Positions 1-13,849 of a DNA stretch of 64,000 nt are shown here, in pieces. Position numbers and translations under genes: made by a program. The notes beneath the pieces are model-generated. The model had not been told where the DNA came from and searched no databases. It saw only the letters and a program-made list of their open reading frames with translations. This DNA is from Hepsetus odoe (Eukaryota; Chordata; Actinopteri; Characiformes; Hepsetidae): NCBI GenBank assembly GCA_017165825.1, contig CM029378.1, positions 18,691,411 to 18,755,410 on the forward strand, written 5' to 3'. Position 1 is the stretch's first letter. Each line of letters starts with the position of its first letter.

Positions 1-2026
1 CCAGTCAAAACCATTCAAATTCACATTCATAGCGATTCTAACAATTTGCATCAACAATGTACATGTATAGGCTGGCACTGGGACAGACGGAGAGAGACGG
101 GGGCATGTTTTAGCGTGACAGACAGATGCACAATCGCAATCTGTTGACGTGCTATTGCAGCAGAGGAAAAAAAAAAAAACATGCAGCAGAGTTAATGAAT
201 GTGTTGATCAAAGTAATCTTCATCCATTTTCCCCATCAAGCAGCACCCGCTTCCTGTGAGGCTGCTCGAGATAAAGACAGCGTGTCATTCAGTCAGAGAG
301 CGATCTCCTTAAATTACAGGACGCCGACAATCTGAGTCAGACGTGAAATTGCATACCAAACATACTGCACACCTTGAACAGCACACACACAGGTTCCTCA
401 GGCTTCATGAGCGCTGCCTACATGGAGTTCAGTTCATTCATGAATAGACAATAACTGGGATTAAGCTGAATCAGGGCAAATTAGGGAGTTCCATGCAAAT
501 AGGTGTGAGGAAGACCTGAATGGAAATTGAACAAATGATCCACTAGGGCTGCAAAACATCATCCCTTAATTGTTATTCTGATGTTTTGACCTTATTTGCC
601 TTCTACAGTAGCAGTTTCCCCAGAAGGTTGCAATATGGAAAAATGTCTCTAAGCAGCTGCAAGGTTTTTGACTATGCTTCATGAGCAACCTAGCCAATCA
701 ATCCCAGTTTGGGAGGAGTTTCTGGAGCTTTTTGGATTATCAAGGGCTTAATGTAATTGCTTTTCCTTTAGTGGCTGAGATTTCAGTGCATCCCATTGAT
801 ATTTCTACATTTGGGAAATCCATATAAAATGTTTCATTTAAAAAATGGCTGGATCATGTCACATGACACACCTGTATGTTTCTAATATATTGCAAGGCTA
901 ATAATCCACTTTTTTGGGACAGAATGATTAGCAATAAACACATTCTCCTGTACTTAAAGCCGTACATAGCTCCACAACTGGCAGGTTTCTAATTCAAGTT
1001 CGTTTCCTCTTCACTATACAAATGAAATTCTAGCACAAATGGGCAAGCTCCTGCACTTTTTGTAAACAACAAGAAAAAAGCTTTATCTTTGGACTTCCCG
1101 CTAACAAAGAAAAGGCTTTCCGCATGAGGACATATCCCAGTTTGCGAAATTGAAACCGATCAATAAAGAATTCAATGCTGATAATAGAGCAATGTCAGGT
1201 CCAACAGTGACAAGATAAGAAAGACTGATGGAGAACAACCCCAAGCCACAGATACGGTCAGTCGCTGATGCAGAGAAACTGTGTCTAATGCCTCACACAA
1301 GGACATCATCTACCAACGCCACTGCTTTCAGCCTCTCAGAGACCTGAACCTGATATAAAAGGTCCCACAAATATTTGGGTAAGAATGAAAATCTCATCCC
1401 ATGTCATATGAAGAACCAAAATTCATAACTGATTGTTTTATATCGTAATGAATAGCCTAATAGAATCCATCATTTCTGAAGATAAAATAATTCAAAGCTC
1501 TTTACAGAAAATCCACAAAAAAATTCCTCTCCTTAGTCTTGAGCAGTGCCAAAAAATAAGAATAATATCGATCAATCGAGATCATTGATTACAGTGCAGT
1601 CTAATGTCCTGGTGATGTGGTCAAAGTTGCAGTTAGGAGTTTGTTCTCCTATAGAAGGTATCAATGGCCTTTAATAACAGTTAATACCTGTAGAAGGTCG
1701 ACACATGTAGACGGAATTACATTTTATTAAGCAAACCGTTTAAAATGAAACTGCTGCTCTTTTGCATTCTACCGTTTTTCCAGTATGGCAATAATCTCAC
1801 CCATGAAGCCCTATCAGTGACTTACTGGTCAATCATCCCTCATATCTAATTAAGTGACCTTTTCACCCAGGTCTAGCTCAACCTTGCGTTAGAAATACAG
1901 GCTAAACTGATACATCTTAAGATAAAGAACAAGATATTTAAAATGCCCCTCAAACCCAACATCACACTCAAACATAATTGTGACTGAGGAAAAATAGAAA
2001 CTGGCAGGATCAATAAGAGCTCATTA

Positions 2027-2046
2027 AAATAAAATAAAATAAAATA
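2027..2046. repeat. Simple repeat (AAAAT)n
   Basis: Four tandem AAAAT units. Confidence 0.8.
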
Positions 2047-2133
2047 AGAAGATGGTAAGCTCTGTATGTTACAATTGGTATTGCAGACAAACTGCTAACA
2101 TTGGTTAGGTCTTAAAGAGAACAAAGCTAACAA

Positions 2134-2390
2134 GTGAAGTTAAAGTGACTGTGTGTCATTGTAAAACACAGCAAACATTGAAACACAATGAAAGGTAACC
2201 TCTGCTTTCAACCCACATACATCGTGCAGCAGGGAGCAGTAGGGGGGAGCTATTTAAAGGGCCCGGGGAGCAGAGGCAGGAATGGTACCTTGCTCAAGTT
2301 GTACCTCAGTGCAACCTATTGGTCTGGGATTCAAACCCATGGCCTTCTGATCCTGGGGTCTAGTCCCTAACAACCAGGCCTCTGCTGCCC
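2134..2390 (-). mobile_element. tRNA-derived SINE, family A
   Basis: The reverse strand starts GGGCAGCAGAGGCC, followed by a B-box-like ATGGGTTTGAATCC, then the family body (ACCTTGAGCAAGGTACC, TGCTCCCCGGG, TGCAGCA) and a terminal GTCACTTTAAC. About ten copies of the family occur in the window in both orientations. Old and diverged. Confidence 0.75.
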
Positions 2391-3298
2391 CTAAACTATG
2401 AGTGGGAGGCTCTCAGTACAATAAGAAATGAGTGTCGACTCAAAGACATGGGTGAAAAGACACTATTTAAAAACAGTTGCACAAAAGGCTGGGTCAACAT
2501 GTTCATGTCCTTCAATAAGACCAGAACTCACTTAGCATAGCTTTAGCAAAGCAAAAGCCCTTTGTATTACACAAAGGAAAAATAAGAGATCTAAAACGTC
2601 AGACTGAAAATCGATAACGCACAAAGTCATAAAAAGTCATTTTGCACACTCTAAAAAAACAAAATATATATTCTTCCCGCTAAATAATTAGTACAGGCAT
2701 TATAATTTTTATCTCTCAGAGCCTGTATAATTCTGTATGGTACATGAAGCTGTTTAAGAATACTGATACTGCATTCTGTCCAGGTTTTCTGAAAGCAGGA
2801 CTACAGAATCAGGACGAGTGGACAGCAACATGGAAGTGGTTTGAAGTGTCCTCATCATTTATCATTTCCCTTCTCTCTCCAGGAGCTTATTATGGGACTG
2901 TTTACTACAAACAAAAATACTTGTACGTGTCTGGTGTGTGTCTGTGTGTGTGTTTACAGTATTGAGTAAGAGAAAGAAAGGAATTACTCATTATTTTTTT
3001 TATGATCAAAGCAATTATTTAAGAATCTTGACCTAAAAATGTCTCCCCTGGAAACATTGAGCCAGTGTTGCTGTGGCCTATTAATTTAGAAGGGAAAAAC
3101 GAAAACATCCCTGTATCTCCAAGAGACAAGCACACAAAGCCAAAGAATAATGATTGTTCAGGATGGCTGGAGCACAAGCCTTCATTTCCTGCCCTGTTAT
3201 AAATTAATAATACAGAGACCCAGGATGGAGAACAGCAGCATAAAACAAGAATTACAGTCAAAAGTAAAAGAGTGACACGTGACATCAGAAGTGTTGTG

Positions 3299-3314
3299 TA
3301 CACGTACACGTACA

Positions 3315-3352
<38 letters not shown>
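3299..3352. repeat. Compound microsatellite (CGTACA)n(CA)n
   Basis: Alternating CGTACA units pass into about 16 CA units. Non-coding; it generates spurious Val-Cys open frames on the minus strand. Confidence 0.9.
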
Positions 3353-3354
<2 letters not shown>

Positions 3355-4449
3355 GGTACTGCAAAACATGGAAAAACACATCACACTGTCATTGTACTGA
3401 GACACTGTAATAGGCTTACAGTATATTTTGAAAGACAATAGTATTTGTTTTTTATATATATATATTATATACACAGTCTTAACAGAAAATGAAATCTTAA
3501 TTTCCTTGCTGTTCATTACACTGTTGATTACTGAGAGCAAGATACTTGGCAAGCTCTTGGTCAACCCAGTATCGAGTAAAGTTCTCAGTCAATAGGAGCA
3601 AATCTCTAGTCTAGTCTCAACTTTCTCTCATGTCCAACACAAGCAAATTCAATTTCCATACTGATCAACAAAAATGATAATAATGTTAGCATTTTAGTAG
3701 CACATGGTTTTATAAAGTTTTAACTTTTAAGTATTAAATCCATAAACAGACAGAATAAACGGTTTAAGCACAAGAAATAAAAAATGCAGTTTTTAACTAG
3801 TATCAAACTTTTAAAAAATAAATAAATACTAAAAATAAAGCTTTACAGCAGACCACTTTTAAATTTGGCAGTATGCAATAATTGGGAGTTTACTCTTCCT
3901 TCAAATAAGACCGAGATGATCTTAGTCTAAACCCAACCAGGAGTAACACATAGCTCATGTTTTAAGTCACCTCACTTTTGAGATTTATTACACATTCAGC
4001 AGTATGGTAGCAAGTTGCATCACATTATTCAATAGCTTATCAGCTTCAGAGACTGAAGTGTAGTTATATTATGCTTACTGAGCAGCATCCAGTAATGATG
4101 GCAGTTTATTCTGGTTCATGCTTCTTCAATAAGCACGTTTCTTAATAAGCTTAACGGTGCCGTTAGAGAAGAATCTGAGAGTTCAGGGCAGACACGGGGT
4201 GTGGACGTTTCCACGACTTCTAGTGTTCTAAAGGTGCTGTTTTTTCATCCAATAACAGCAAAGGTCAAATTCAAGCTTGTTACTGGAATCATGTTACGTG
4301 AAGATATTTTGACGCCTTTGCAGTTTGTGCAACAAAAAAATAAATAAATAAATCTTACAAAACATCTAGAAACTGGTATTATAAATAGGTATAACTCCAG
4401 CACCCAGTGGCTTCTCAAGAAAGTAAATATTGTTCATTCCTGGATAATC

Positions 4450-4605
4450 TGCCAGGAAAGAGGAAGACCAAAGAGGAGGATTATGGATGTGGTGAGAGAG
4501 AACATGCAGGTGGTTGGTTTGAAGGAGGAAGATGCAGAGGACCGGAAGAAATGGAAACTGATGATCCACTGAGGGGACCCCTAAACAGGAGCAGCCGAAG
4601 GAAAA
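4450..4605 (+). mobile_element. LINE reverse-transcriptase 3' relic (RTE-like)
   Basis: The plus strand encodes a decayed form of R-G-R-P-x-x-R-W-x-D-V-V-R-E-D-M-Q with E-E-D-A-E-D-R-x-x-W ahead of a C-G-D-P-like end, the usual C terminus of fish endonuclease/reverse-transcriptase LINEs. The same motif recurs at 38150 and 43280. Confidence 0.65.
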
Positions 4606-4689
4606 ATAATTTTACAATTTTACAAGCAACTGCACTGCTCGTAATCAAATTCGCAGCGAAGCTCTACTTGGCCCAATAAGAATCAATGG

Positions 4690-6240
4690 AGGTGAGAAAC
4701 GCCTGTTGTTATCTGGGAGGAGTTACTTTATCAGCCACTAATCTGCCCCATTACAGGCACCATAATTGACTGCCATTTCCAAAAGTCAATCTAATTGCTT
4801 TTTTGTTATTGTGTTAATAGCCTTGACAATGGTAAAGAGAGCCATCCCTCCAAGAAAGAGAGCGAGTAGAGCACACAGACGATTAATTTGCCTCGGCGCC
4901 ATAATTAAATGCATGATGGCAGATAAACTCTCCTGATGACTAATGACAAATGTTAAAGTGGGTCAAATCAATTATTTCAACATCAAGAGCGAGGAGGGGG
5001 GTACTCGCCAACCTTGCAAGGCAACATGTTGCCGGGGCTTCTTGCAAGAGCTTCTTCTGTGCCTGGACCAAAACTAATGGCGGTTTGCTGCACGAATGAC
5101 TGTTTGGGGTCAGCCGTGAGCCAGCAAGAGTAATAAAGCAACCCTGTTACATTCATTACTGAAACAAATGCTAAAGGTCCCGTCACGGCTCACAGCTTAA
5201 ACATCACGGCAACGATTCGATTAAGATTACGTCTGAGGTGAAAAAGATACTAAAGAAGCGAAGCAAGGCAACACTCTTCTTGAGGATGGTGCTGCTAAAA
5301 CAACCATCATTCAGAATGTTCCTCAGCAGTGTAACGTGTAAGGCATGTCCATTTTTTCTCCCAGTTTTCTCAAAACAGCATCTGAAAATTAAGTTCAGCC
5401 ACTCATCAAGTTCAAGGCAAACATCAAATTTTATATTTGATCAGGCTATTTGATAAAGCCTTGTGACGAGACTAATTTTAATCCAGGGCTGGCGCTCATT
5501 TAGCAGCGTGAAGCACCATGGAGGACAACATGCACATTAAGTATTGATGTCACCCCATCTGGTGAGAAAGGGAGCAAGACACTAGGTCGAAAAAGACAAG
5601 AGAGAGAAGGAGGGGGGGGAAAAAAAAAATAAAAAAAAAGTGTGCATGGAGCGTCAGCAAACCAAACTGGTCCGGCCCTCCTCCTAAAGCCCTCAACTAT
5701 TTCACTCATCTCTCCGCCCGAGTCGATAAGAAAAAGCCTTTCATTTCATATCAAATAAAATGTGCTCCGTCTCTGATAGAGAATTAAAAAGAGAAGCGGG
5801 TGGAGGTGGAAAAAAAAGAAGAAGAAAAAAAGGAATCACTGTCTATGCATTCCATTAGCCAGTGTAATTTAGACAGTTCCTATTTTGGGGTTTGGGAAGG
5901 GGCCATATCTTGGCTGGCAGCAGGACTCAGTGATGGCTGATGCTATCACGGGTCTATTATGAGAGGGAGCAGCCTGACACTGGCTCGAAAAAGAAGGGTT
6001 TTTTTTTTTTTTTGCCCCTGCAATCGACGTCCATCAATAGGGTAATTGAGCGCATTCCTCTAGAGAGGACTGACAATGAGTCTCTAGAGAGACCATCAGC
6101 ACTCCACCTACAACCCCCATTAATATTTTCCTCTGATTTACAGATGAGCAAAGGACTATCAGGGCCGCAGTAGCTCCTAGGGCAAAGCGAGCTCCAGGTA
6201 ATCACATGCAAATGAGGCTCAACCTCCATGTATTCCCTTC
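4690..6240. promoter_or_regulatory. Candidate conserved non-coding element cluster
   Basis: About 1.5 kb without recognisable repeats, dense in homeodomain-type motifs (CATAATTAAATGCATGATGG, GCACCATAATTGACTGCC, GACTAATTTTAATCC) and with an octamer ATGCAAAT near 6206. The complexity differs from the surrounding AT-rich intron. Two A-rich runs interrupt it (5620-5640, 6001-6014). Enhancer function is inferred from texture only. Confidence 0.35.
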
Positions 6241-8039
6241 ACATTCTACCACTGGACAGCCTGGACATGAAACTCAAGACTCACTGAACATGACCAAGCA
6301 GCACTGATGGTGATACAAGAAGTGAAATCTACACCAATGTCAATCTAGATTTTTCTTTTAAAGCTACTAAGCTTTGACTGAAGCACTCGACACAAAAACA
6401 AAAGGGTTCATTGAAATTTCCAGCCAGTTATTTTTGGTGTGCAGGTCTGCTCTGGTCTTAGGTGTACGTGTTCATCTAAAGTGGATTAATGTGAAACCTA
6501 GAACTTTCTTTCTTTTTGTTGTTGTGTCCACTTTTTTTTGTAAAAGCGAACATATTCAGAACACCTTTACTCCTTCCCATGTGCTTTAATTTGACAAATT
6601 CTTAAACATCTATTCATTTGCAGCTCTCTCTCAGCACCATTCTACTCAAAAATACAAAAAAAAGGCAGAATTTCCATTCTTTGCATCTTAAAAAGTTAAT
6701 ATGGCTTTTTAAAAGTGCTTCACATTAAATACCAAACGATCGCTGTAGCCATCAGGGAAAAATAAAAAAGTAGTGTTTGACTGGAATTCTACTTATTTGG
6801 AGAGAGAAGCAAACTTTAATATATGTCACTTTTTAACTAATAAATGTAGGATATTAGTGCATGCCCTGCCTTTAAAACAAAACCAGACATTCTTCACTTA
6901 CAGCCAAGAGCTTAACCAATCTTTGCTCAAAAGGAAAGCTTCCAAATTTGGCACTTTTGCAGCAAATATATTTTTGATTGATAGCTGATATTAACTACTT
7001 ACGCTAATTCGCAACACACACCTCCATGAAACCTCTTTACTGAAAGTGAGAAGGAGCATCTAGTAAGTACAGTTGTGCAATTTTGTAATTAATTTGTCAG
7101 TACCTTCTGAACACACCAAGCAATTGTCAGATTTATAGAATGGGTTAACGTGGAGATGGAGTGGTAGGAACCCTGCTGCTCCATGACTTTAAATGGCTCA
7201 ATGGTTTATATGCAGTTCCTACAAAACAACTTTTTAAAATGGGTTGCTTGAAAAAGCATCAACAACATAACTCACCACACACTCAAAATTCTTGTCTGAT
7301 TTCTAAAAACCCACATGTTCTTATTTGGCTACTGTTGATGACCTACTTTCCATTACTAAAGTTAGATCTGTTGCAGAACTTGGTCTGATTTATTATTTGT
7401 TCCTCTAATATCCAAATATTTTCTGCTATTTAAGGCCTGAGACCAGGTTTTGATTCACTGCCACATATATAACGCAAGTAGAACCACCCCTGGGTCCAGC
7501 GCAGCGTGTCCGAAGCGATGTCTATGCTGATGACTTAAATGCACTTAATGCACTAAAATTATGTTTTAGAACTTCCCCCAGATGAGAGACAGGCCGACAT
7601 TCTAAGTAGGTGCCCTGTGTCTTCACCGGCTGAAGGATGGCTGAAATTACTGGCCTTGGCACACTTCAAAAACTGAAGACAACTGAAGTAGCACCTCAGT
7701 TAACTCCCCCATTGTTCCATGGTTTACTATGGGCAAAAGTTTCTGCAGAAGTGCTTTAAATTCGCACCCTGTTTCTTGTTCATTGGATGCTAAAGACAGT
7801 AAATCTGGAGCAGATATGGACACAAACTTATGATATTTCAGGACAATCAAGTTCAAATGGGTGAGCTGCTTAGGAAGCACAAAAAGAGGTTATAAAACGA
7901 TCAGTGGTTAATTAGATCTCACAAGGAGGGAAACTACCATTAAACTGCAGTAAACTTAGTGTGAGAAAACAAAAACCCTGTTTATAGAACAAAACCATGT
8001 GTCAACTATGATCATTCCTGCGTTTAATACTATAGGTAT

Positions 8040-9060
8040 TCTTCTTTGCCAGAGTTAGTTTTATTTATATTGCACTTTTTATTACCACTGCTGTAACAAA
8101 GTGGCTAAATCTGGAGGAAGAAACCTTGGGAGGAACCAAGACTCAAAAGGGGAACCCATCCTCCTCCTAGCTTATACACACTGGATAATCTTGAAAGAAA
8201 ACGAAGCGACATTTTTATAAGTTAAATAGCTGCTACAGTCTGGGTTAGTAGAGATCCAGAGACTGTAACTGGGAATTCAATAAATGGTTTCGAGATAATA
8301 GTAGCTGTTCTGTTTAAATCAGTGGAGCTTTGGTTAGTCTTGTTTGTGGCAGCAGCTCATCCAGGTAATCCTATGTAGCTGATCTGAAATACAGGCAGGA
8401 AGAAGAGTCTGACAATGGTCAATCCAATCTAGAAGGCAGTCAACTCAGGCAGTAGACTATCTGGACTGGAGTTCAGGAAACCCTCACAGTAATAGATGGA
8501 TTTGGCCTTTCATTTGGGAATTTCATAAGCTGCTCACCACTGAGAAAAATAGAGAAAAATAGAATCAAACATGCAGGTTTTTCGCCTAGGCTTAGAGACT
8601 GAGTCCTGGACAGTGGTTGGAAGAATATTTCAGAGATGGGGAACTTTCAATGAAAGACTCTTCCCCACTGTAGTTTTCAAAACTCAAGTACCAGATAACC
8701 AGCACCTTGTGATATAAGTGAGCAGGGCGGTTCGTAACTGGAGATAAGCCTGGAGAGATACTCGGGAATGAGGCCGTTTAGAATATTATAGTCTTGAAAA
8801 TATCAGACTAATGACTAAGAACTCTATCTGCTGTATACTGGACTAGCTGGAGTTTATGAAGATTTCTACTGGAACATCCCGATTGCAGGGCATTAGAACG
8901 ATCTAATCTTGAAGGGTGACAAAGGTGTGTATTAATTTTTCTGCATTGTGTTGTGATTAGTGCATTTCTCAATAGTGTTTCGAAGATGAAGAAAAGCCAT
9001 TTTAGTAATGCTTCTAATGTGTGAATCTAGAGATCCGTCAGTTGGGACAAGCAGGCTTTA
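8040..9060. repeat. Unclassified teleost interspersed repeat
   Basis: Carries GGAGGAAGAAACCTTGGGAG, AACCCATCCTCCTCCT, a segment ending GACTAGCTGGAGTTT and a run with GGGTGACAAAGGTGTGTATT. These phrases recur widely in fish genomes as part of a long dispersed element. No open frame remains and the ends are not resolved. Confidence 0.45.
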
Positions 9061-11236
9061 TACAGTTGGTTTGGGGTTAACTGTATTTAAAGCAACATAG
9101 GATGTCTCCAGATTCAGGGTCTTATGCCCTCTGTTTTAGACTTGACTCTTCAGTACATAACACAAGCTTTTAATGGGGTTTTATTTAGGAGAGTGGAATG
9201 GACAAATCAAAGACAACCTTCATATCACATCAGATTAAATGTAACAGACCTGATCTTTTCAGTGTTGCGTGGACACTGATGAGACCTGGGCCATTCTCAA
9301 ACATGGTTTACAACAGATATGCAACAGTTCTTTCTTGGCAGGTAATAGCCACTGCATACCCAGAACACCCAACAAGACCTGCCTAATTTAAGCCACTGTT
9401 GGAAAGGTGCCATTGTAAGGAGTTAAATGTATATGTAATTCACTTCATTTTATGTGATGAATGATTGGTGTATATATACACAACAAGCTATGTACACTAT
9501 AAATGCAGAAATATGGGAGCATATATAAGAAGCACTTGCATACTTTTTCCAGTGCTCCCAAAAATGCACTTTGTCAATTTTTGATACCACTCTGAAAGGT
9601 GATTTTCCAACTCTATCACTGCAAATAAGCCAGCCTTCAGGCTGACTTCAAGGTCATCGCAAAGCAGGCCTGAGAGAGATGTCTTTCTGAGCAATTTAAC
9701 AGGAAAGTCTTTCTTCCCTTCAGGCAAAGTGCAGTCCATCTCTAGTACAATAAGCAGTAAACGCGGATCCGCTCATTTCACAGGCATATGAAAAAGAAAT
9801 CTTTTCATGTGATGAGATTGGCCTGAAGAGTTCACAGCTAACAACACTTGCTAATCTCCAATGCTGACATGGTCAGAATACTACAGAATGGCATTCTGAC
9901 GTCAGTCTACCTTCATAATTACAGGACCTAATCTATTAGTTATATTTCCTTGTATTGTTTTTAGCGCTCTCTGCATTCGTTAAACTCAGTGTTTGGTGGT
10001 TAACTAAGCAACAATAAAATAAATAAATAGATAAAAGAATAAACTTAGGAGTTGTTCAAAAATCCCAAACTGACATGATTCCTCAATCCAAGTGGCAACT
10101 GTGCTGCAGCTGGCAGGAAACTGCCATCTAAGAAACTGATGCCTCTGTCACAACAGGCCGTCAATATTCCAGTGGGTCCAACGTCACCAGGCATATAATA
10201 AAACGGTTTTAAGTGTAATGAACTGTTAAATCCCTCACTCCTAACACTGACTTTTAAACATCTATAAAAATCAATCACATATGAACAATAATTTCTACAT
10301 ACGTCTTTATACGTATTCAGGTTCATGAATGCGGTTTCCAAGTGCTGGAAAACACAGGACTAGAAATATTATAACATAATAATATACAAATTATTAGGCT
10401 TTAGCATGATTTGCCTAAATAAATGTAATAAATGAATAATAAGTTAAAAAAAAAGAAAAAAATAGACTGATCTGTATCATTGTATCATTGTCCGCGTAGT
10501 CTGGTAGCATATTTCCTTTTCTAGATATGAACAGGTTTGCAGGATTTAGCATGTCAGCAGTGTTTATTCCATTAAAAAGATTGAGTTTTAAGTTAATTAA
10601 GGAAAATGCATTTTTACAGCTGCACTCTGAAAGGCCTCGCTTCCCTTTTTGAGGTAGCTGCTGAGCAGAATCTATAAGGTTTAGAATGTTCCAGTGACTT
10701 TATATAAGACACAAACACATGCATACTAAAGACCAAATGTTTGGGCACAGTTACAAATGTAAAATAATATTATATACGCAAACATAGAAACCAATATATG
10801 CATTCTAAAATATTCAATATTATATTTAAAATGACATTGAAATACTGCATTATCATATTTATATATTTTACTTTTTCAGCATGCCAATTTATCCTGTTTA
10901 TTTATCCTTTCTCCAATTAAAAAAACCTCTACCGTCGCTGATCCACCTTTCAGTTTCAGTGTTGGAGCAAAACATTATGCGCTTGGCTAAAACTTCTGCC
11001 TTACATAAACCCTTCAGCTACTCCTAAATAACTGAAATTTATTTTCGTCTGTTCAGAAGACCTGCTCCCTGTCCTGAACGCTGCAGAGTTTGGACCATCT
11101 GGCCCAAAGTCACCTCTTTTTATTGTTAATACAAAGACATAAAGGCTTTCTAGCAGCAACTGGAGTTAGGAAAAGAATTTCCAACACAAAGTCATAGATA
11201 CGCCTTTTCATAAACGAGAGTCTTTGTGGATAACTG

Positions 11237-11462
11237 GGGCAGAGGTGGCATGGTGGCTCGGGACTGGGCCACAGGATTAGAAGGTGGTGGGCTTGAACCC
11301 CAGATTATTAGTTTGCCCTGAGGAACCCTTGAGCAAGGAAGGCACCGTCCCCATCACTGTTGCCCAGGCACTGGATATGGCTGGCCTCTGCAGCACATGT
11401 GTGTAAGGGATAAACAGTGTGCTGGGCCATGTTGCACAATGACAAATATTCACTTTCACTTC
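11237..11462 (+). mobile_element. tRNA-derived SINE, family A
   Basis: Begins GGGGCAGAGGTGGC, B-box-like GGGCTTGAACCCC, then CCTTGAGCAAGGAAGGCACC and the TGACAAATATTCACTTTCAC end. Diverged but complete. Confidence 0.75.
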
Positions 11463-11699
11463 AAATACTGTATTAATACAAGCTAAAAATCATCCTCAAG
11501 ACCAGTCACATTTGAATTTTTATTAATTACATTTTCATAAGTGTATTATTATTATTATTTATCTGAAGGTGGCCCAATCATCCAGCCAGTAGTTTGTGTA
11601 CTTAAATGATTAAATATACAAAATGTTGCCTGCTAGTGCTGCACAGTGGTTAAGATGATCATTAGCCAACAGCGTAGTTGTAGTTTTTCTTGTCACGTT

Positions 11700-12440
11700 T
11701 GTCTGCATCTCAGCCAGCAGTAATCATGTTGTCAGCGATGTTTTCATCATTATTTTTGTCGAGATAATTAAGACGATACAGAGCGCTTTCAAGGTTGAAG
11801 AAAGGACGTTCTGTTGCAGAGAATTAAGTATAGTGCTCTTCCCCAGACGTGCATGCAAACGCACATAAATGAGCTCTAACATGCATATCTAATTTAATCA
11901 AGTAGGAACCTGATAACAATTTAGATTAAACTGCCATTAGACATTAAGGCTTTGCTTGCAAAGTGATAACACCCTTCTGTACCGTGATGGGGACTTCAAG
12001 AGATGTTCCTCTACACCTGTATGGCTTATACCTTTCTTACAGCAATGATCATTAATATTAGCACACTCTCTCCAGCATGAGGGACCAAATAATCATTATC
12101 CAGAAGTCAAGAGACAAAGTACGGTCGCCACTGAATGATCAATAAACATTGAAGCGTGTCTGCGATAAACAGCAGCGCATGGCTGTTGTGTTTTCTGAGG
12201 GAAGAGAGAGGATTAGGAAAACAGCAATATCTAGACATAACACAGTCACGTCTAAAAGCCCGGAGGTCTAATGAGGCCACATCCATTCTTTTCCTCACTA
12301 ATAGTGGTAGCAGCCGCAGTCTAAGACATTTATGAGAAGCGCTCAGCTGGTGCACGCAGCTGCTCCAACAGAGTTTGGCTAAATTTATGCGGCTTGCTGT
12401 ACCCATGAGCACAAAGAGAAATGTAAAATAATTCAAACGC
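11700..12440. promoter_or_regulatory. Candidate conserved non-coding element
   Basis: Non-repetitive block with motifs such as GATAATTAAGACGATACAG, TTAATCAAGTAGG and AATGATCATTAATATTAGC. An open minus-strand frame of 109 codons (12107-12436) has no recognisable domain. Conservation is unverified. Confidence 0.25.
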
Positions 12441-12484
12441 TCCTTTATCTGAAAAGAAAGAAGAAATCATGCTAACATGACCAA

Positions 12485-12507
12485 AATAAATAAATAAATA
12501 AATAAAA
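12485..12507. repeat. Simple repeat (AAAT)n
   Basis: Tandem AAAT units of the kind left by retroposon tails. Confidence 0.7.
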
Positions 12508-13271
12508 TGTACAAAATCTAAAAAGACTAACCAACCACCATCTGTCCTGCTTTTCTTCGCCTCGAGGTTTCAGAAGAAGCCCAGAATCCAACTGCGCTCA
12601 GAGGTCAGAAGGTCAGCTACCCCAAAACACACATGAAACAACCGTCAAATATGCAGGGTGTGGGGTTCGCGAGCAAAAACGGTTATGAAACCTCAAATAA
12701 ATGCAGAAACTTCAGTGAGTCCTTATTTATATTCAAGTTCACATCAGCTAGAAGTTTCAGCAGACTTTAAATTTGAAGTTTCTGCAGGGTAAGAAAAATA
12801 TTCCATCTACCAGATAAAACCTGTAGCTAATCACAGAAAAAAGACTCACCTAAGCAATTTAGCTCGGCAGTAATTTGAAAACATCACAGGTAGATGTATT
12901 GTGAATTAGAATATATTGTGAAATAACATTTCATATCTCGTGAGCTGGTTATGAAAACAGGTTTGGTTTATTCCCAGCCAACATACAGATTTTTTTCAAA
13001 CTTCAAATTCACCAAAAGCACACATGATCTAACATTAAAGAAACGCCAGCAGCGCCAAAACAAAGCATGCAACATTTTGACCAAACTCCACTATCCTACT
13101 GATTCAACAGAAACTCAAAAATATAACTTAACAGTCAGCAAAAAAGTGCAAAGAACAGCAAAAATAATGTGAATTTTGGTCTGGGTTGCCCTGAACTTTG
13201 GTTTCAGACAAGAATTCATTTGTTATATCACTAACAGAATCTTGATGACAGGCTGAGCAAGGAAACGGGGT

Positions 13272-13492
13272 GTTGGTGGTCTAGTGGAGGGTGGTGGTCT
13301 AGTGGTAGGGTACTTGCCTATGGACCTATGGCTCAAGAGGTCACGGGTTTGAATCCCACCTCTGGCACTACCACCACTGGGTTTCTGAGCAAGACCCTCA
13401 ACCCTGAGTGTCTCCAGGGGGACTGTCCCTGTAATTAGGACATGGAAGTCGCTCTGGATAAGAGCGTTTGCTAAATGCCATAAATGTCAATG
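13272..13492 (+). mobile_element. tRNA-derived SINE, family B
   Basis: A-box in GTGGTCTAGTGGTAGGG, B-box GGGTTTGAATCCC, body with CACTACCACCACTGGG and CCTGTAATTAGGACATGG, and the conserved tail CGCTCTGGATAAGAGCG ending TGCTAAATGCCATAAATG. The 5' end has a partial duplication of the head (13272-13290). Best copy of this family here. Confidence 0.85.
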
Positions 13493-13849
13493 TCTGGTTT
13501 TTTTTTTCATCATTTTCTTCCGGTTTTATTCATCTTCAATTCGACTCACAACCTAGGACTCCCGCCATCATTCGATACCACCAACGCAGGCTAAATTAAG
13601 TCTTGCACATTCCTACTCAGAGTTACGTGGAAGCAGCCACAGCATTTTTTCAACTTTCTCTGCAAAATATTAACCTCCATTGTCAAGAAAATGTCAGTTC
13701 TTCTGCTGTATCCAACCTTCATCATGTTTAAGACACAAAAGAAGAACAAGATAAGGTAAGGCGTACAAACCTTGTCCTTTACATTTCCCTTTTCCTCTGA
13801 TGTTTTTAAGGTCGGTAAAAAACTGACAGAGTGGGGTTTTAGATTATGA

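Noticed and set aside
3019..3564. 181-codon minus-strand open frame
   Set aside because: It runs through a CA/CGTACA microsatellite (Val-Cys repeats) and shows no recognisable domain.
7647..7880. Minus-strand frame with Leu-rich text resembling a structured protein
   Set aside because: Not matched to any SNX29 segment or known family, no clear splice sites; probably chance or repeat-derived.
13291..13380. tRNA-like A- and B-box sequence
   Set aside because: Part of a SINE (shared body and tail with other copies), not a functional tRNA gene; no clover-leaf acceptor stem seen. The same holds for the other SINE heads.
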